Under the pieces are notes generated by a model. It saw only the letters and a program-made list of their open reading frames with translations, was not told the origin of the DNA and searched no databases. A program made the position numbers and the translations under genes. A stretch of 64,000 nucleotides of DNA, from contig CM066287.1 of NCBI GenBank assembly GCA_033816765.1, positions 4,836,001 through 4,900,000 of the forward strand. Direction: 5' to 3'. This stretch comes from Nothopassalora personata. Lineage: Eukaryota; Ascomycota; Dothideomycetes; Mycosphaerellales; Mycosphaerellaceae. Shown piece by piece: positions 20,695 to 31,619 of the stretch. Each line of letters opens with the position of its first letter. Position 1 is the first letter of the stretch.

Positions 20695-22595
20695 TCAGCC
20701 AGACGTCCTCCATTCATGTCGCAACTCCTCGGCAAGATCGGTATTGACGGGCCATCCGGTATGACTTTGGTGGTCTTGAATGAGCTCCGCGATACAGTTC
20801 CGTTTGGCCGAATCGGTTGTATATAGTCCTGCGGCGAATAGACATTGTGTTGACATCAATCGAGACGCATCGTCATTAAGCTTCATTGCTATTCCGCCAA
20901 TCTCATCAACACACTCTTGGATAACCTTGTCGCGTGCCGTTAGTTCCAGATAGCCACCGGCCGATGGTTGGTGGACCGCCAGTAGTATCCGCGCCATGCC
21001 ATGCATCTGGAGAGATACGCCGAATGCAGGAGGGTGAATCCAAAGTGGCCTGAATGCTCGATTGGAAGGACCTTCGACGGGAAGCGGCATGAAGTGCACG
21101 CTAATGCTTTGTCTCCATTCAGCCAGCATGTTTAGAAGTGTGTTTGCTCGCAATATGCGCTGATTGATGTCCATGTCGTCCTTGTCACTCTTGGAGCTAT
21201 AGTTAACAGCCTGAGCCAGAATGTACACGACTCGCGAAGCCAGATCCCACATGTCCATAGTGTGATATGACTTCGTTGGTCTGAAGAAACTAAAGCATGG
21301 TCTGTGTTCTCGGAACGCGGCCCAGACATCCTGGCGGAGCCATGCCCACCAGACAGCCTGCTCGAGGCCTCCAGACTCGCCGTTGATCTCGCGACTTCGT
21401 TGAATCCAGAAGACTCCCTTGAGATGGCGCTCCCAGCCTTGACCGGCGTCGTCAATCATCTCATACATGCTGACGACAAGCACAGTAGCTAGGAGCTCGT
21501 CGCTGTTCTTGTATGACGTGAAGCGCATAGCTGACTGCAGATACTGCAAGGTCTCATAATAGTACTGCACAGCGGATGTGCGGTCAAGGCTGGCTTCTCC
21601 ACTGTGCTTCGGCTTGATTGAAAGATGACGAGCACCTAGCGCGAGTACAGCTTTCATCAGACCTTCATTGTGCAGAGCCAGGTGTGGTATTAGTGTAGAA
21701 AAGTGTCTCTTGGCGTCGAACAGATCAATCCACAAGCTGATGCCGGTGACAAATCTGTGGAAGATGTCGAATTCGTGGTCTTTGAGCTTGATCGCTTCGG
21801 AGGCTTGCCAGAATTGCCGTTCATCTATGCTCCCACCGGACCCATTCAGTGGTTCGGGAGAGATTGCGGAGATCTGTAGCAGCTTGGAAGCGTTCTGCAA
21901 AGCCACCCCTTCGACGAAACTAGGATTCGGGACACTGATTGACGATTGCGAATCCTACATTGTCAGTCAATGCTCCGTGTAGTCCTCAAGGCCCAGTATT
22001 ACAGCCGCTCCGTGCATTGAAGTCGTATGGATGTGACCCTACGGATCAGGAGCGTAGGCAGGACCGAAGGCACTTTGGACTTTGCAGCAACGCTTGGTCC
22101 ATGAGAGCATGTCGATATGACTTCAACACGCGAAGCGGTCGCACACGAGTCGCTTAGACTATAGCAATCATACCACCTACCTGATTGGAGGCTCCATCCC
22201 GATGGAAGTCGTAGCGTTGAGCTAGAGCAGCGTCGCTCAGCCTCTCCAGAGATTGCAGGTCCAGAGAACCTTGGGCCGCGTCTCCAGCCAGCAGACCGAA
22301 CCATCGGAGTGGAGCAACCTCTGTTCCGTAGACCGTTGAGTTGGAGTAGTTGCTTTGAGGACTAAAGGCGTGCAGGCTGTCGTCAGTGGGTGTTGTGGGC
22401 CATTGCTTCGATGATGGACGATTCTCCACAGTGTCTGAGAAGCTCGCATGCTTTGCAGCAGTAGCACCTGTATGACTGAAGCTACCATGTGGCCTGCGAT
22501 GATCTGGCGATGCGATCGAGGGCTCGGCGCGTTCAGGCTGCGAAGAGTTTCCTGCGGTCGAGGGCGTGTTGTCGTTGTCGTTGTCGTTGTTGTCG

Positions 22596-22635
<40 letters not shown>

Positions 22636-22783
22636 CCACAATTGCATGGTCGGTCGTGTCGATTCCGGAAGCTAGCGCGCTATACAGACACGCTCGATTC
22701 CCTTTAGCACATGGTCCACATACAGGTTTGACTTCGTCGCATTTCATGTGTCGCTTGCGGCAAATGGCACATCCAGTGGTTGT
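20695..22783 (-). CDS. Zn2Cys6 fungal-specific transcription factor (5' end unresolved)
   Basis: The supported exons are 22783-22181 and 21954-20695, separated by a 226-bp intron (GTAGGT to TAG) that joins SNQ to DSQSSIS in frame. They encode about 620 residues. The first begins with the complete binuclear cluster C-AI-C-RKRHMK-C-DEVKPV-C-GP-C-AKGNRA-C. A run of Asn encoded by a GTT/GTC repeat follows, then a long helical region like the fungal-specific transcription-factor domain 2. An intron acceptor (CTAAC branch, then GAG at about 22784) suggests a short upstream exon, which I could not fix in frame. The gene lies beside the SDR genes and is divergent from the MFS transporter, the usual place for a pathway-specific regulator. 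Confidence 0.85.
22567..22635 (-). repeat. (GTT)n/(GTC)n trinucleotide repeat coding poly-Asn/Asp
   Basis: It lies inside the Zn2Cys6 gene and encodes a long Asn run followed by an Asn/Asp mix just after the DNA-binding domain. Length changes in multiples of three would be tolerated. Confidence 0.9.
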
Positions 22784-23480
22784 CTCAGCGAATGTTAGCC
22801 CGCGTCAAAGACGATGGACAGGCAAACAGCAGCAGCAGCAGCATACCCTGAGTCCCCGCCCGCGTGACTTTCGCGGCTTGCGAACACCTGCATTGCTCGA
22901 TCCAGAGAACGATCTTGCCGCCGTCGCCTGCATCTCGCGACATTATTATCGACGTCCGTGACGATACTTTGTGGGAACACGGATGGCTCGCGTCGAGGGA
23001 GGAGACATGACAGAGCAAAATGCTGGGGCGGCAGGCTCTTCCGAGGCGGTGCTGACTTGGCGTGCGTGTCAGTAAGACTTAGAACTAGTTTTACCCCGAG
23101 GCGAGACGTGGCTCCAGCTTGCTTGCTGCACTCACCCACCGAGGAATCGCCTGCGAAAAGTGCACTCCAGGCGCCTGCGCCATCACTCTGAGTGGCCTCA
23201 ACGGTGGCGATGCAGTCACCAAGCATCAATCAGGTACCACCATGGGCCAACAGACCACATGGAGACGCACATGGTTCTCCACAACCACCGCTGAATCAGG
23301 AATCCCGTACGAGACACTTCAGACCATTCTACTACATCACAGGCGTGCACGAACGCAATCATTGCGGATATGTAATTCTGTAGAAGCGTAGGTCGGCATA
23401 CAGAACGACTGATCCCTCTCCGAACATTCACTCCCAATCCAGTGGCACGATTTCTTTTCGCACACGCCTTCGCGTCCATC
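22784..23480. promoter_or_regulatory. Divergent region between regulator and transporter
   Basis: It should contain the first exon of the regulator on the minus strand and both promoters. A short CAGCAG run lies at about 22829-22843. I see no independent gene. Confidence 0.5.
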
Positions 23481-25131
23481 ATGTCAGGTGAATACAGGAA
23501 AGCTTCGTTCGATATGGACAAACCGAAGGATGTCGAGCTCGTCGAAGAAAGTCACAGTCACGATGCGGACAGGGAGAAGGAAGAGAAAGCTCTTGTGAGG
23601 AAGATCGATCTGTTACTTCTCCCGACAATATGGTTGATGTATTTACTCTCCTACATGGACGTGAGCATACACAACGCCAACCTTGTGCACAGAGCCGCGG
23701 GACTGACATTCGTTCACAGCGCACGAACATTGGCAACGCCAAAGTTGCCGGGATGACCGATGACTTGGGAATGGACTGTAAGAGAACCCAACAGAAGCCA
23801 CACCCATCGAGCTTCCCAAGGAAAGAATGCTGACGGAGAGGACATTCCAGCCAACGATTACTCCATCTCTTTGGTAGTGTTCTTCATTACATACGTCCTC
23901 TTCGAAGTCCCATCAAACCTCATTCTCGCCAAAACAAGGCCGTCGGTATTCCTGGCCACGATAATGACGCTCTGGGGAGTGGTGACATGTTGTATGGTGA
24001 GTCGAAGAGCGGCAAGCTTGCCCAGAGCCACAAACTAAGACAACACACCATAGGCCAAAGTGCAGACGTATCACCAGTTAATCGCGCTGAGAGTAGTAGT
24101 TGGAATTCTGGAAGCAGGTTTTGCTCCAGGTATTCTTCTCATCCTCTCGTCATGGTACAAGAAGGCCGAGCAGTCGAAACGATTTGCAGTCTACATATCT
24201 GCAGCCGTCCTGTCGGGCGCTTTCGGAGGGATCATTGCAGGCGCAATCACCGACGGCCTCGAAGGGACATACGGTCTGCGTGGCTGGCGTTGGCTCGTGA
24301 GTCGGCCGTTGTGAAGGATTGTCGTCTTGGCATGATCTGACATACTCACAGTTCATCATTGAAGGAGCAGCCACAATTGGCTGGGCCCTCGTCGCTGGAT
24401 TCATCCTGCCCGACTTCCCGGCCAACACGAAGAAGTTCCACGCCCGAGAGAAGGAGCTCGCGATTTCGCGCCTTGAGGCGGATGAGCACTATACCAGAAG
24501 TGAGGACGCCCCTCACCTCAGCTCCATGGAGGCCATGAAGCAGGCCCTCACCTCATGGCGAGTGTGGTTACACATTGCTGGATACATGGTGATTGTCGGA
24601 TCGAGTACGCTGTCGTACTTCTATCCCACCTTGGTCCAAGGTCTTGGCTATACGTCACACATGGCTCAGTACATGGTGGTCCCGATATACGCCGTGGCAT
24701 TTGTCTGCGTGGCCATCACCGGATATTTCAGCGATCAGTACCCAGCACAAAGAGGGCTCATCGTCATGGGTTGGCTTGTCGTTGCCATGATATGTGCAAT
24801 CATTGTCTGTGCCGTGTACGACTTCACTGCGCGATATGCTTTGCTTGTCATCATGGCGGCTGGTCTGTGGTCCTCCAACGGTCTGGCGCTCAGCTATGCC
24901 TCGAGCACGTTTGCCAATATGCCTCAAGAGACCAGAGCAGTGTCATTGGCATTGGTTAACGCGCTGGGGAACCTGGCACAGATATATGGAGCATATCTCT
25001 TCCCCAGTGAGGACGCGCCGAAGTATCTCTTGGGCTTCGGAGTCATCGCTGGGATGACAGCATTTGGCGTGGGCACTTATGTTGCAGCGCATATTTTCCT
25101 GAGGAAGTACATTCCGAGGCAGACGTCCTGA
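23481..25131 (+). CDS. MFS transporter, Dal5-like anion:cation symporter family
   Basis: Five exons (23481-23660, 23720-23777, 23851-23996, 24054-24296, 24352-25131) give 468 residues, with all junctions in frame. An acidic N-terminus is followed by about twelve hydrophobic segments. MDRTNIGNAK after the first membrane segment is the signature of the Dal5/Tna1/Liz1 branch, whose members carry allantoate, nicotinate, pantothenate or sugar acids across the plasma membrane by proton symport. The GWRWL loop and a large central loop before helix 7 also fit. Its place next to the regulator and catabolic enzymes suggests it imports the pathway substrate, which by family would more likely be an organic or sugar acid than a neutral sugar. 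Substrate not determinable. Confidence 0.93.
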
Positions 25132-25496
25132 GTGGAAGCAGCAGTATCTCGGGAGGAATTCAAGGCGGATTTTGTAAATCGACAGCACGTAGAACCAGGC
25201 AGAATGGAATAGTCCCATCCAGTTCATAGGAGCTGGGCACGCTGCAGGTCCGTTCGTAATAATACGTGAGGAATATGATAGCATGTGATTGTGGAAGTGA
25301 GGAAAGGAGGAAGTTTCGGATCGTCCACGGCGATGTGAAACAGAGCTCGATGTGGGGGGGGGGTCTATGTGTCTCACCTTCAATTGTCGCGGCTGCAGGC
25401 TCACTTCGAGGTTTCACTGCAATTTCTAGCGCTGTCACCAGCAGCCACCCACCACGACGGTCACACCCTGCTCGACGACCACCAACGAGACCGACT
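25132..25496. other. Intergenic region between transporter and Cus2-like gene
   Basis: About 365 bp with no gene seen. A 9-nt G run occurs near 25355. It probably contains the transporter terminator and the next promoter. Confidence 0.6.
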
Positions 25497-27042
25497 ATGG
25501 CGCAGCGTGCGCCCTTCCCTACCGACCCCGAGACGTTCGACGGCGATGACCGCATCTCGTACTCCAAACAAGACGGCCGCTTCCTGCTGGAGGACGAGGA
25601 GGGCGAAGAGTGGGAGTGGCTGACGGGCCCCGGCAAATGGTCCAAGACGGTACGCACATCCAGATATCCTGTCCACCATGTCGACAGGCTCTGGCCTGCG
25701 TCTTGAACTGCCACGCCACACCATCAACTTGACCATGACGAAACACGTTGAGTGGAACACGAAGTCTGCAGACCTCTGACGTGATGCTGCGCGCAATAGA
25801 TGGATGAAGCTGCGATCCAGCAACAGCAAGAGATCTACAAGGTGCACGGCGTCGATGAGGACGCGCCGGCCCTGAACCCGGCCAAGAAGCGCAAGGAAGC
25901 CCAACTGGACGACGTGAGTGCCGCCGCGAACCCCCCTCCCCCCCCCCCCCACAGCCATCATACCGGCACTGCTGATGCACGACAGGCGGAGAGCAGGTCC
26001 AAGAGCGCCAAGACCAGCACCTCGAGCCATGCCGGTGCCGGAGCCACTGCGAAAGCGAATGCCACTGCTGCTGCCAAGCCACCTCGCCAGAACACCGCTG
26101 TATTCGTGACTGGCCTGCCGCAGGATGTTGACCATGAAGAAGTCAGGGAATACTTCACGAAATTCGGCATCATCGCTGAGAGCATCGATGACAACGAGAA
26201 GCGTGTGAAGCTGTACAACGACAAGAACGGCGACTTCAAGGGCGAGGCGTTGATCAGTACGTGTGCTCATTCACGATCGGCGCTCCATGCTCACTTCGCT
26301 GCGCAGTCTATTACCGTCCGGAGTCGGTCGACCTCGCCGTTAACATGGCAGACGGCGCCTACTTCCCGCGCCGCGAGCCTAGTGCACCGACACCACAGAT
26401 CTCAGTCGTCGCAGCTGATAGCAGCTTCAAGGCGCACAAGGATGACATTGTGGCAGAGGAGCGTCCAAAGGGCAAGCCGAAGGGATCTCGCGCCAAAGCC
26501 AAGCAGAAAGCGGAGGAGATGAACAGGTGCGCATGCGATATTCTCACCCGTGGTGTTATTTTCGAGCCACTGACTTTGCGACTAGTCGACTGGCTGACTG
26601 GTCTGATGACGAGCCATCAGCGATACAGCAGACATCCTCACGATTCGACAAGGTCGTGGTGATCAAGAATGTCTTCACCCTCAAGGCATTGGAGCAGGAC
26701 AAAGATTATCACGAGGATGTAATGGAGGACATGCGCGAAGGAGCAGAGGGACACGGGGAGATCAAGAACATCACCCTGTTCGACAAAGAGGAGGACGGAG
26801 TCGTGACGATTCGCTTCAGCAATGCCATGGCGGCAAAAGCTTGCGCAGAGGCCTTTGACGGCAGACTCTACGATGGTCGACGACTCGAGGCCTCGATTTC
26901 CAACGGCTCGGAGAAGTTCAAGAAGAGTCGTAAAGCCAAGACCGACGACGACGAGGAAGCGAAACGGTTGGAAGACTACAGCAACTTCATCGAAGGCAAA
27001 AGCGGAAATGGTACTTCTGCTGCTGGAGGTGGAGCGTCCTGA
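25497..27042 (+). CDS. cus2: U2 snRNP-associated splicing factor, Cus2/Tat-SF1-like
   Basis: Five exons (25497-25649, 25800-25913, 25986-26256, 26307-26526, 26586-27042) give 404 residues. The N-terminus (about 1-60) is acidic with a WEWLTGPGKW aromatic patch typical of Tat-SF1 homologues. RRM1 (about 125-205) begins TAVFVTGLPQDVDHEEVREYF, and the linker VYYRPESVDLAV-like strand is conserved in the family. RRM2 (about 268-360) begins KVVVIKNVFTLKALEQD, a U2AF-homology-type domain that binds SF3B1. The predicted role is assembly of U2 snRNP and the prespliceosome in the nucleus. The third intron carries the AC-rich flank of a poly-C run at 25931-25950. Assignment rests on both RRMs and their order. 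Confidence 0.88.
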
Positions 27043-27347
27043 GTAGGGAGGTTCGACCATTATTGGAAGACGCCATCACGAACGACGATCTTAAGCGGAG
27101 GCTTGGTCGAAGTGTACTGCTACTACTGCTCATCGGCTACCAGCTGTTTTGCACCGAACCTGCATTGTAAAGTGCAAAGGTTGGATTACTCGGGCCGAGC
27201 ATGGGTACAGCCCTGGACCACCAAGCGTCTCCATGCTTTGCGAAACCATGTATCCATAACGGAGCTACTACAAAAGATACTGCGCAGGATAGCATAACGG
27301 CAATTCGGACCTGACGCAGAAAGGCTCTGGATACACCTCGAATCGAA
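27043..27347. other. Convergent intergenic gap
   Basis: A short gap between the 3' ends of two convergent genes. It presumably holds both polyadenylation regions; nothing else is recognisable. Confidence 0.6.
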
Positions 27348-29258
27348 TCAATGGCCGCTACTGGGCTTCTTCGTCAGCTTCCTGGCACTGTCGATCCACT
27401 GTGCGCCGACCATCTCGATGTCGCGCTTTAGCTCCCTTTCGATCAGCTCTCTGACTACTCCGTTCTTCTCCTCCGCTTCTTCGAACGTAGCCGCGCGACG
27501 TCGTCCCAGGATGCAAGAGTTCCTTGTGCTTGGTATCCGTAGCACGTCCTCTTCTGGAACGAATCCAAGTTCGGTCGCTAAGCTGCATACATAAGAGCAG
27601 AGTGTGGAGTACGCCGATGGTGTCTTGCTCTGTGCTTCTGTTTTCTTAAGAGATCCCGTTTCGGCTGCTTGGTTCTTACACGATTGACCTTCACTGTTCG
27701 CGTTGCTGGCACTCCCTGCCAGCTGCTGCTGGGGAAGCCTGGCAGGCGGTTTCTTGCCCGCCTTCGTGGTCGCTGGCGCACGGAATCGGGCTCCTGCAAG
27801 ATCATGGCTGCAGCACGGGATCGCGATGAAAGAGGAGTCGTTGAGGTATGCCAGCAGTGGTGTCCAGGGTGTGAGTTCGTCTGCGTGGTTGGAGATGATG
27901 AAAGTTCCAGGCTTGAAGATTCCATTGTGCCATGCATCCTCGTGCTCGCAATCGCTTTCGGTCGTCAGGATCTTCGGAACGAGAATGCTCTGTTTTAGCT
28001 GGTGTTGTACAGATGCTGGGAAGATCTCCCAAGTCTTGCGTCGCCGGGCGTCAAAGCCCCACCCTTGATAGCCTTCGTTGAGAAGAATGTATGTCAGAAG
28101 CCCGTTGCCGCAGCCGATATCAACGAAGCCTGGAAAGGGCGGCTTTGACGTCGCTTCGACCTCTTCCGTCGATGAAGTATCCTGTCTTGAGCATGTCTCG
28201 AACATGTCGCGCCAGAGTTCAATGAGGAACGCTGCGATCCCAATGTCTTCGAAGACATGCTTGCCCGGGTCGGTGACTTCTACCCACTGCTCAGAAAGTT
28301 GCTTGCCATATTTCGCTTTCAACACCGAATACGTATCCTGGTAGCGCTTCTGCGGAATGATCCTGTCGAGATGCACACGCTTCTCGTAGCCCAGGAGTTG
28401 GCCTTGCCCATGCTTGTGAAGGGTCTGCAGGAGCTTCAGAGCCGTTCTCTCTTGCTTCATGGTGATGGGCGAGTTCGGGTACAGGCGGTATAGTAGAGTC
28501 ATTGTACCTTGCTGCTGATCGGGAGTCGAAGATGTGTCTTCTTCGAGTGATGCCCAGGTGTGAGTGAAGGCGAGATGTGAGACTGCAGGGTGGTAGAAGG
28601 GCATGTCGTCGGCCTTGTCAACGTGTGGCACGTACATGACGACAGTCTCTTCCTTTTCACCAACGAGGGTCTGGAAAAAGTGGACAGTCTGTATCAAGGG
28701 CCGGTCCAGTTGAGGATTGCGAGGGATCAGCTGGCGAACAATACTTCTTGTGAGTTGCGCTCCAGGCCATTGCGCTGAGCGAGGTTGATATTCTGCTTTG
28801 AGGTGCTTTGCCAGTCCTTTCGAAGGATACGCTGTCGCGGTCGGATCGAAGTATTGATCTTTATCGCTGTCGTAGAATATGTCTGCTCGGAAGAGATGGC
28901 TCGAGGTGACATTGGGGTTCTGAACCATGTTGAGCATGACCCTGTTGAAGATTTCTGGTGGAAAAGTGCAAGGACATTGCAGGATGGCGAGCCATAGTTC
29001 ATCTGGTAGTGGTGATGAGAATGTCATCCGTGCCCGCTCTCGTGCTTCGAATGCTGGCTTCTTCTGCGCGATTTGATTTGCACTGATATGAGCTGCTTTC
29101 GGTGACGATGCATCGTGAACTTTCTTGTTCTTTCGCGGCTGAAGTTCTATGTATGTCTTAGCTTGATGCTCGGATTGTTTGATGACGGGTCGTATCAGAC
29201 CATTCTGCAAGAAGCTGAAGCACGCTCGGTCATCTTTACTGTCAGTTGCTGTAGACAT
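27348..29258 (-). CDS. trm44: tRNA (uracil-2'-O)-methyltransferase, Trm44
   Basis: A single exon encodes 636 residues. The central FVDIGCGNGLLTYILLNEGYQGWGFDAR (about 378-405) is the S-adenosylmethionine loop characteristic of the Trm44/METTL19 family, followed by ISNHADELTPW and FIAIPCCSHDLAG. These motifs form the Um44 methylase of cytosolic tRNA-Ser. The N-terminal third is family-specific; the C-terminal insert of Ser/Lys-rich low complexity (about 495-545) is common in filamentous fungi. It is convergent with the Cus2-like gene. The start at 29258 is the first ATG with good coding sequence after it. Assignment is strong. Confidence 0.92.
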   Translation of the reverse strand: MSTATDSKDDRACFSFLQNGLIRPVIKQSEHQAKTYIELQPRKNKKVHDASSPKAAHISANQIAQKKPAFEARERARMTFSSPLPDELWLAILQCPCTFPPEIFNRVMLNMVQNPNVTSSHLFRADIFYDSDKDQYFDPTATAYPSKGLAKHLKAEYQPRSAQWPGAQLTRSIVRQLIPRNPQLDRPLIQTVHFFQTLVGEKEETVVMYVPHVDKADDMPFYHPAVSHLAFTHTWASLEEDTSSTPDQQQGTMTLLYRLYPNSPITMKQERTALKLLQTLHKHGQGQLLGYEKRVHLDRIIPQKRYQDTYSVLKAKYGKQLSEQWVEVTDPGKHVFEDIGIAAFLIELWRDMFETCSRQDTSSTEEVEATSKPPFPGFVDIGCGNGLLTYILLNEGYQGWGFDARRRKTWEIFPASVQHQLKQSILVPKILTTESDCEHEDAWHNGIFKPGTFIISNHADELTPWTPLLAYLNDSSFIAIPCCSHDLAGARFRAPATTKAGKKPPARLPQQQLAGSASNANSEGQSCKNQAAETGSLKKTEAQSKTPSAYSTLCSYVCSLATELGFVPEEDVLRIPSTRNSCILGRRRAATFEEAEEKNGVVRELIERELKRDIEMVGAQWIDSARKLTKKPSSGH

Positions 29259-29686
29259 GGTTGACTCTTTGAAACCATATATCGCTTGCGCGTGATGGTG
29301 TTGTCAATGAACCCAAAAAATGTTGTATGCACAACTTGGTGAAGATGAAGATGGATGCTCACTGAAGTTTCAAACTTCCGCTTGGCACGAACACGTCGTA
29401 GACACGAAGCATCGAAAGTCATGTTGATCCGCCCGATCCTGTACATCATGCATCTATCCTGTTGCCCTACAGAGCGCGACAGTCAGCCTATGGCAGAGCC
29501 GCCAGAAAGTGGCCTCCGTGATGGATGCCACTTTGCTGTCCTGTTTCTTATGTGGCTGTTGGCCTTCCGCCGCTTTTATATCCAACATGTCTTCTTCTTA
29601 TCACAATAGAAACCCCTCTTCTGATCCGCATCATTGCCTCTGGTGGCATGTGCTTGGCTGTGCTTCTTCATCTCGGACGACCTCCT
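29259..29686. other. Intergenic region between trm44 and gna1
   Basis: About 430 bp, both neighbours on the minus strand. It would contain the trm44 promoter and the gna1 3' end. Nothing else is recognised. Confidence 0.6.
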
Positions 29687-30270
29687 TCATGGACGACCGT
29701 AGTAATGCGCCATTTCAAGTCCCGCTCTCTTGAAGCCGCACTTCACGTAGAAGCCCTCGTTTGCCTCTGAGCAGTCCAGGATCGTCTTGTAGCAGCCCAC
29801 ATTCTCCGCAACATAGTCCAATGCCTGGATGATCCTAAGACCCAGCTTCTTGCCTTGTTGGTCCTTTGCGACGGCGATATCTTCGATGTGGCCAACAAGG
29901 CCAAGGTGGTGGATGCTGTATGGCACAGTCAGCGCCGAGCATGTATGTCATGTCGAAGTCCACAAGGTACTCACAACTTGCGCTCAACTATCAGAGCTCC
30001 CGTGCCCACGATCTTGCGATGCCCATCGAGAATGACCAGAACGTGGTATCCGCCGGCGCCTGCCTTCATTTGATCGAATCGCTCTTCGAATTCGGGCTTG
30101 GTGACTTCGCCGACATGTGTGAGGACGCGCAGAACATCGAGGAAGCCATAGTCGTAGTCAGAGCGCTCGAGAGGTCGGATCGAGTAGCCTTCTGGAAGGT
30201 CGGAGACGACCTTGGACGAGATCAAGGAGGGCGAGAAGAGTGGGTTTGCCTCGACTACCATGTTGCTCAA
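29687..30270 (-). CDS. gna1: Glucosamine-6-phosphate N-acetyltransferase (GNAT)
   Basis: Two exons (30270-29975 and 29915-29687) give 174 residues; the intron (GTGAGT to CAG) joins VERKF to IHHLGLVGHIEDIAVA. The motif VGHIEDIAV and the acetyl-CoA loop QQGKKLGLRII are diagnostic of Gna1, and LDCSEANEGFYVKCGFKRAG supplies the substrate-binding and C-terminal strand. It acetylates glucosamine-6-phosphate in the cytosolic UDP-GlcNAc pathway that feeds chitin, N-glycans and GPI anchors. Length matches the family. It is the last gene before the repeat block. Confidence 0.94.
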
Positions 30271-30690
30271 TAGTAATGGTAAGGCTGTGGAAGGTGACGA
30301 GAGCTGTGTCCAATGCCTGAGATTTAGCTAGCTGTGACGGTTTGGTTCAGGAACAAAAGACAAGATGCAGCATCAGGGGGTCTGGTGTAGGAGTGAAAGA
30401 GCAGCTACGATCGCGTGGTCTGCGTGGTAAGTACATGACTATTTCCGTCGACACGCACATGTGAGACCGGCCGTCTGGTAGCACTGCCCTGATTTGTGTG
30501 CGTATGAGTGCTGCGGCGCATTCTCCATCACTCTTCTTGTCGCCCAATTCGCGAAGCCGTCACGTCACACCGAAGGGAGGGCTGAATCGACTGCTACTAT
30601 TGGACTAGCGCAATACCCAACATGCAGGAACATCGATATCTATGTGGATGCTGTTATAGATAGGTATTTGACGAGTACAAGCTTCTAGAT
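30271..30690. other. gna1 upstream region and edge of the gene island
   Basis: No gene is seen. Normal composition continues until about 30690, where RIPed sequence starts exactly at an LTR end. Confidence 0.6.
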
Positions 30691-30826
30691 TGAAACGATA
30701 GGGTGGATTAGTAACCCTTATAAATTGCTATAGGGTATAAGACTATCTAGCTATAGAAACAGTGTAATATAGTATATATATACTAAGTCCTAACTAATAT
30801 AGCTATTAGTTGCCTAATTTATAATA
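30691..30826 (-). repeat. Copia-like LTR (136 bp), RIPed
   Basis: On the minus strand it runs from TATTATAAATT (RIPed TGTTATAAATT), directly preceded by the polypurine tract AAAGGGGGAG, to CCCTATCGTTTCA. The terminal TG/CA logic, length and short G-rich tract fit the 3' end of a minus-oriented Ty1/Copia element. No partner LTR was found in the window, so the superfamily call is tentative. Confidence 0.5.
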
Positions 30827-31266
30827 CTCCCCCTTTAGACTAACTACTATAAAGGTAGTCTAATTAACTTAATATTACCTATATTGCTATATTAGTCTCG
30901 AATACCTTTACTAGCTTTAGATACTAGATTAGCTATTAGTAAGTATATACTAAGGATAGCGATCTTATTAGATCTATATATATAAGAGATCTTTATAGAC
31001 CTACTAGTAGACATATTTAGGCCTTATCTTTCCGCTTTTAGAAGTAAATAGAAGGTTCTCTCGGCTTAAGAAGGCTCTTATAGCTAGGTAGTAATATATA
31101 GACCTTATAGGTATATATAAAAGAAGCTAGTTCTTTACTAAATAACTCTCTCTATATTATACTACTTTACGCCCCTCTTACCTACTTCTAGACTACTATA
31201 TATAATTATATATACTAACAACTACTATATATATACTCTTAAAGCTTTTTAAGAAGCTTTAGTAAG
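30827..31266 (-). pseudogene. RIPed internal remnant next to the Copia-like LTR
   Basis: AT-rich, almost free of CA/TG. Broken minus-strand frames fit the 3' end of an element polyprotein, but no domain is identifiable. It is interrupted at 31267 by a solo LTR. Confidence 0.4.
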
Positions 31267-31614
31267 TGTTAGGAACCGCTGTACGTTATCACAACTCGGA
31301 CTTGGATCTTTGCAGGGATGTCTCAATCAGTTATGAAGGTAGTGGTTCCAAACAGTATATAGTGTATACTTAAAATGAGTTGAGCACGAGGCTCCTATCT
31401 ACTCGTAAAGAAGCGTCGTCTATATAGTGCCATGTCTTGGCGTGATCTGTCCTGCTCTGCCCTGAGCGAGTCTGATCAACTGATCAAGAGTGATCAGGAC
31501 CGATCAGTCCTGATCGCTCTGTCACGTGACTCCCCAGGCATCCATGTCTGCAGCTTCGTCTGGTTTCCTGCTCCGTTGTCCAACCATTTGCACCGATAAC
31601 ACTGTTCCGTAACA
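31267..31614 (-). repeat. Un-RIPed solo LTR of the D family (348 bp) with target duplication
   Basis: It starts TGTTAGGAACC and ends CCGTAACA, flanked on both sides by GTAAG (31262-31266 and 31615-31619). It keeps normal CA/TG content (for example GCACGAGG, CAGGCATCCATG) inside RIPed sequence. The same LTR in RIPed form is at 48580-48921. Relative to that copy its sense strand is minus. A solo LTR arises by recombination between the two LTRs of a full element. Confidence 0.9.
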
Positions 31615-31619
31615 GTAAG

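Noticed and set aside
22448..22961. Plus-strand ORFs with long Val, Cys or Leu runs
   Set aside because: They are translations of the GTT/GTC repeat in the wrong strand and frame.
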